Source: Lepidodermella squamata
Taxonomy: Eukaryota > Gastrotricha
Length of the DNA: 64,000 bases
Reading direction: 5' to 3'
Assembly: GCA_047495785.1 (NCBI GenBank)
Contig: JBLDXI010000024.1
Location: 5,022,001-5,086,000 of the forward strand
The notes under the pieces are model-generated. The model saw only the letters and a list, made by a program, of their open reading frames with translations. It was not told where the DNA came from and did no database searches. The position numbers were made by a program, and so were the translations under genes. Positions 62,029-64,000 of this stretch are shown piece by piece. Position 1 is the first letter of the stretch; every line of letters begins with the position of its first letter.

Positions 62029-62115
62029 GTTGGCAATTTTTTCGCGTAACCTCTCGAAGATTAGTTGCTATATCGGTGAAAGTGACCAGAAATTACGCTA
62101 AAAATGTGAAAATAG

Positions 62116-62199
62116 TGTCAGAAGTGGGGTTCGAACCCACGCCAGTAGAAACTGACTGCGACCTGAACGCAGCGCCTTGGACCGCTCGGCCATCCTGAC
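62116..62199 (-). tRNA. tRNA-Leu (CAG), chimeric
   Basis: Unit 13 copy. Confidence 0.95.
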
Positions 62200-62368
62200 G
62201 AGATGGTGGAATAGATTGCTGATATCCTGCAGACGGCATTTTGCAAAGCTAAGATATCGCAGAGCAAGTACAGCAAACAGCAAAGTCGTATAACTGTTGC
62301 CAATATAAAACTAGCCAGCTACGCCGATCGGGGTGTATCGTTTCTTAAACTGCTGAAGAAGCACTCAA

Positions 62369-62450
62369 GTCGCTATGCCCGAGTGGTTAAGGGGTCTGAC
62401 TAGAAATCAGATGCGGTCTCCGCGCGTAGGTTCAAATCCTACTGGCGACG
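62369..62450 (+). tRNA. tRNA-Ser (AGA)
   Basis: Unit 13 copy. Confidence 0.95.
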
Positions 62451-62525
62451 ACAGTTATTTTTGCATTATAACGACTGAAACTCAGTTCTGCAGTTAGCCT
62501 CCAGAACAGTCCTCGCTTTCATCAG

Positions 62526-62597
62526 GCGTCAGTGGTGTAACGGTCAGCATGGTTGCCTTCCAAGCAGCCGATCCGGGTTCGACTCCCGGCTGACGCA
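62526..62597 (+). tRNA. tRNA-Gly (TCC)
   Basis: Unit 13 copy. Confidence 0.95.
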
Positions 62598-62676
62598 CAC
62601 GTTTTTAGCTCACACGTTTGAAAGCAATTGCTAGTGACGAGATTAAAGCTGTCCTTCCCAAAACCAGCGTTCGAGA

Positions 62677-62748
62677 GGTCCCATGGTGTAGCGGTTAGCA
62701 CTCTGGACTCTGAATCCAGCGACTCGAGTTCGATTCTCGATGGGACCT
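62677..62748 (+). tRNA. tRNA-Gln (CTG)
   Basis: Unit 13 copy. Confidence 0.95.
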
Positions 62749-62852
62749 TGATACGTTTTTTCAAACAAACTTTCAGCTCACTCACTCTCAGCTGATGGAA
62801 ACTTGCGATCGCAATATTTGTTACCATTCAAACCTTTTCTTTCACTAGCCTA

Positions 62853-62924
62853 GGGGGCATAGCTCAGTGGTAGAGCGTCTCATTCGCATTGTGAAGGTCT
62901 CGGGTTCAATCCCCGATGCCTCCA
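62853..62924 (+). tRNA. tRNA-Ala (CGC)
   Basis: Unit 13 copy. Confidence 0.92.
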
Positions 62925-63011
62925 GTTGGCAATTTATTCGCGTAACCTCTCGAAGATTAGTTGCTATATCGGTGAAAGTGACCAGAAATTACGCTAAAAA
63001 TGTGAAAATAG

Positions 63012-63095
63012 TGTCAGAAGTGGGGTTCGAACCCACGCCAGTAGAAACTGACTGCGACCTGAACGCAGCGCCTTGGACCGCTCGGCCATCCTGAC
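63012..63095 (-). tRNA. tRNA-Leu (CAG), chimeric
   Basis: Unit 14 copy. Confidence 0.95.
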
Positions 63096-63264
63096 GAGAT
63101 GGTGGAATAGATTGCTGATATCCTGCAGACGGCATTTTGCAAAGCTAAGATATCGCAGAGCAAGTACAGCAAACAGCAAAGTCGTATAACTGTTGCCAAT
63201 ATAAAACTAGCCAGCTACGCCGATCGGGGTGTATCGTTTCTTAAACTGCTGAAGAAGCACTCAA

Positions 63265-63346
63265 GTCGCTATGCCCGAGTGGTTAAGGGGTCTGACTAGA
63301 AATCAGATGCGGTCTCCGCGCGTAGGTTCAAATCCTACTGGCGACG
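63265..63346 (+). tRNA. tRNA-Ser (AGA)
   Basis: Unit 14 copy. Confidence 0.95.
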
Positions 63347-63421
63347 ACAGTTATTTTTGCATTATAACGACTGAAACTCAGTTCTGCAGTTAGCCTCCAG
63401 AACAGTCCTCGCTTTCATCAG

Positions 63422-63493
63422 GCGTCAGTGGTGTAACGGTCAGCATGGTTGCCTTCCAAGCAGCCGATCCGGGTTCGACTCCCGGCTGACGCA
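63422..63493 (+). tRNA. tRNA-Gly (TCC)
   Basis: Unit 14 copy. Confidence 0.95.
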
Positions 63494-63572
63494 CACGTTT
63501 TTAGCTCACACGTTTGAAAGCAATTGCTAGTGACGAGATTAAAGCTGTCCTTCCCAAAACCAGCGTTCGAGA

Positions 63573-63644
63573 GGTCCCATGGTGTAGCGGTTAGCACTCT
63601 GGACTCTGAATCCAGCGACTCGAGTTCGATTCTCGATGGGACCT
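63573..63644 (+). tRNA. tRNA-Gln (CTG)
   Basis: Unit 14 copy. Confidence 0.95.
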
Positions 63645-63748
63645 TGATACGTTTTTTCAAACAAACTTTCAGCTCACTCACTCTCAGCTGATGGAAACTT
63701 GCGATCGCAATATTTGTTACCATTCAAACCTTTTCTTTCACTAGCCTA

Positions 63749-63820
63749 GGGGGCATAGCTCAGTGGTAGAGCGTCTCATTCGCATTGTGAAGGTCTCGGG
63801 TTCAATCCCCGATGCCTCCA
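63749..63820 (+). tRNA. tRNA-Ala (CGC)
   Basis: Unit 14 copy. Confidence 0.92.
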
Positions 63821-63907
63821 GTTGGCAATTTTTTCGCGTAACCTCTCGAAGATTAGTTGCTATATCGGTGAAAGTGACCAGAAATTACGCTAAAAATGTG
63901 AAAATAG

Positions 63908-63991
63908 TGTCAGAAGTGGGGTTCGAACCCACGCCCTCTTTCGAGGACCAGATCTTGAGTCTGGCGCCTTAGACCGCTCGGCCATCCTGAC
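63908..63991 (-). tRNA. tRNA-Leu (CAA)
   Basis: Start of unit 15, which must be long or medium because its Leu is the CAA form; the rest is beyond the window. Confidence 0.95.
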
Positions 63992-64000
63992 CAGATGTAG

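Larger units (their letters stand above)
61220..62115. repeat. Array unit 12 (short, 896 bp)
   Basis: Spacer after Ala has the usual GGCAATTTTTTCGCG. Confidence 0.95.
62116..63011. repeat. Array unit 13 (short, 896 bp)
   Basis: Same TTTATTCGCG variant as unit 11, so units 10-11 and 12-13 look like a duplicated pair. Confidence 0.95.
63012..63907. repeat. Array unit 14 (short, 896 bp)
   Basis: Last complete unit in the window. Confidence 0.95.
38577..64000. repeat. Tandem tRNA gene array
   Basis: 14 complete units and the start of a 15th, in the order L L S S L S M M L S S S S S (L 3345 or 3338 bp, M 2395 bp, S 896 bp). Full unit order, with strand: Leu-CAA -, Arg-TCG pseudo +, Lys-TTT +, Ala-AGC +, Thr-AGT +, Glu-TTC -, Pro-CGG -, Phe-GAA -, Asn-GTT -, Tyr-GTA +, Pro-TGG +, Gly-GCC +, Asp-GTC +, Lys-CTT -, Arg-ACG -, Leu-CAG -, Ser-AGA +, Gly-TCC +, Gln-CTG +, Ala-CGC +. 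M units lack Tyr through Arg-ACG; S units keep only Leu-CAG to Ala-CGC. Copies are almost identical. Array continues past the window. Confidence 0.97.

Noticed and set aside
38577-63991. Repeated short open frames in the tRNA array (for example near 41432-41737 and 41777-42007)
   Set aside because: They run through tRNA genes and spacers, have no family features, and their conservation is explained by the tandem repeats.
38577-64000. CRISPR-like regular repeats
   Set aside because: Repeats are 0.9-3.3 kb and made of tRNA genes; the genome is eukaryotic.

Overview
This is nuclear DNA from an invertebrate animal. The protein genes are split by GT-AG introns and belong to animal families: a rhodopsin-class GPCR, an SLC6 Na+-coupled transporter, Cys-loop receptor subunits, a Kunitz-like secreted protein and ankyrin proteins with RING/B-box, SOCS-box or kinase domains. 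The standard genetic code fits throughout. The sequence alone does not fix the phylum; an ecdysozoan such as a nematode or tardigrade is plausible but unproven. All gene models were built by hand from reading frames and splice-site phase.

Left part (1-16.6 kb). A GPCR lacking its first exon(s) faces a cluster of three ankyrin genes: a RING/B-box/ankyrin protein (-), an ankyrin/SOCS-box protein (+) and a very large minus-strand gene at 8950-16542. In that gene 12 phase-compatible exons join an apparently active protein kinase, a degenerate second kinase and about 40 ankyrin repeats (2138 aa). RING/B-box and SOCS-box proteins are typically ubiquitin-ligase parts, so the cluster looks like signalling and ubiquitin-adaptor machinery built on ankyrin scaffolds.

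Middle (17-38.5 kb). A small tRNA block (17.5-18.2 kb) precedes a complete 7-exon SLC6 transporter. A second tRNA block (26.5-27.9 kb) is the inverted copy of the beginning of the main tRNA array. Between the two inverted tRNA blocks lie two pairs of Cys-loop receptor genes in mirror orientation: the left pair is broken (stop codon; deletion plus frameshift) and the right pair is open. The centre of this inverted duplication holds a Kunitz-like gene with a tRNA-Thr gene in its intron, and a GT32-like glycosyltransferase gene.

Right part (38.58-64.0 kb, running off the edge). This is a tandem array built almost only of tRNA genes. A 3345-bp unit carries 20 tRNA genes or pseudogenes on both strands. 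Two derived units, 2395 bp (14 genes) and 896 bp (5 genes), are interspersed: 4 long, 2 medium and 8 short units plus the start of another, 149 tRNA loci in 25.4 kb. The derived units carry a chimeric tRNA-Leu made by recombination between two Leu genes, which shows how they arose.
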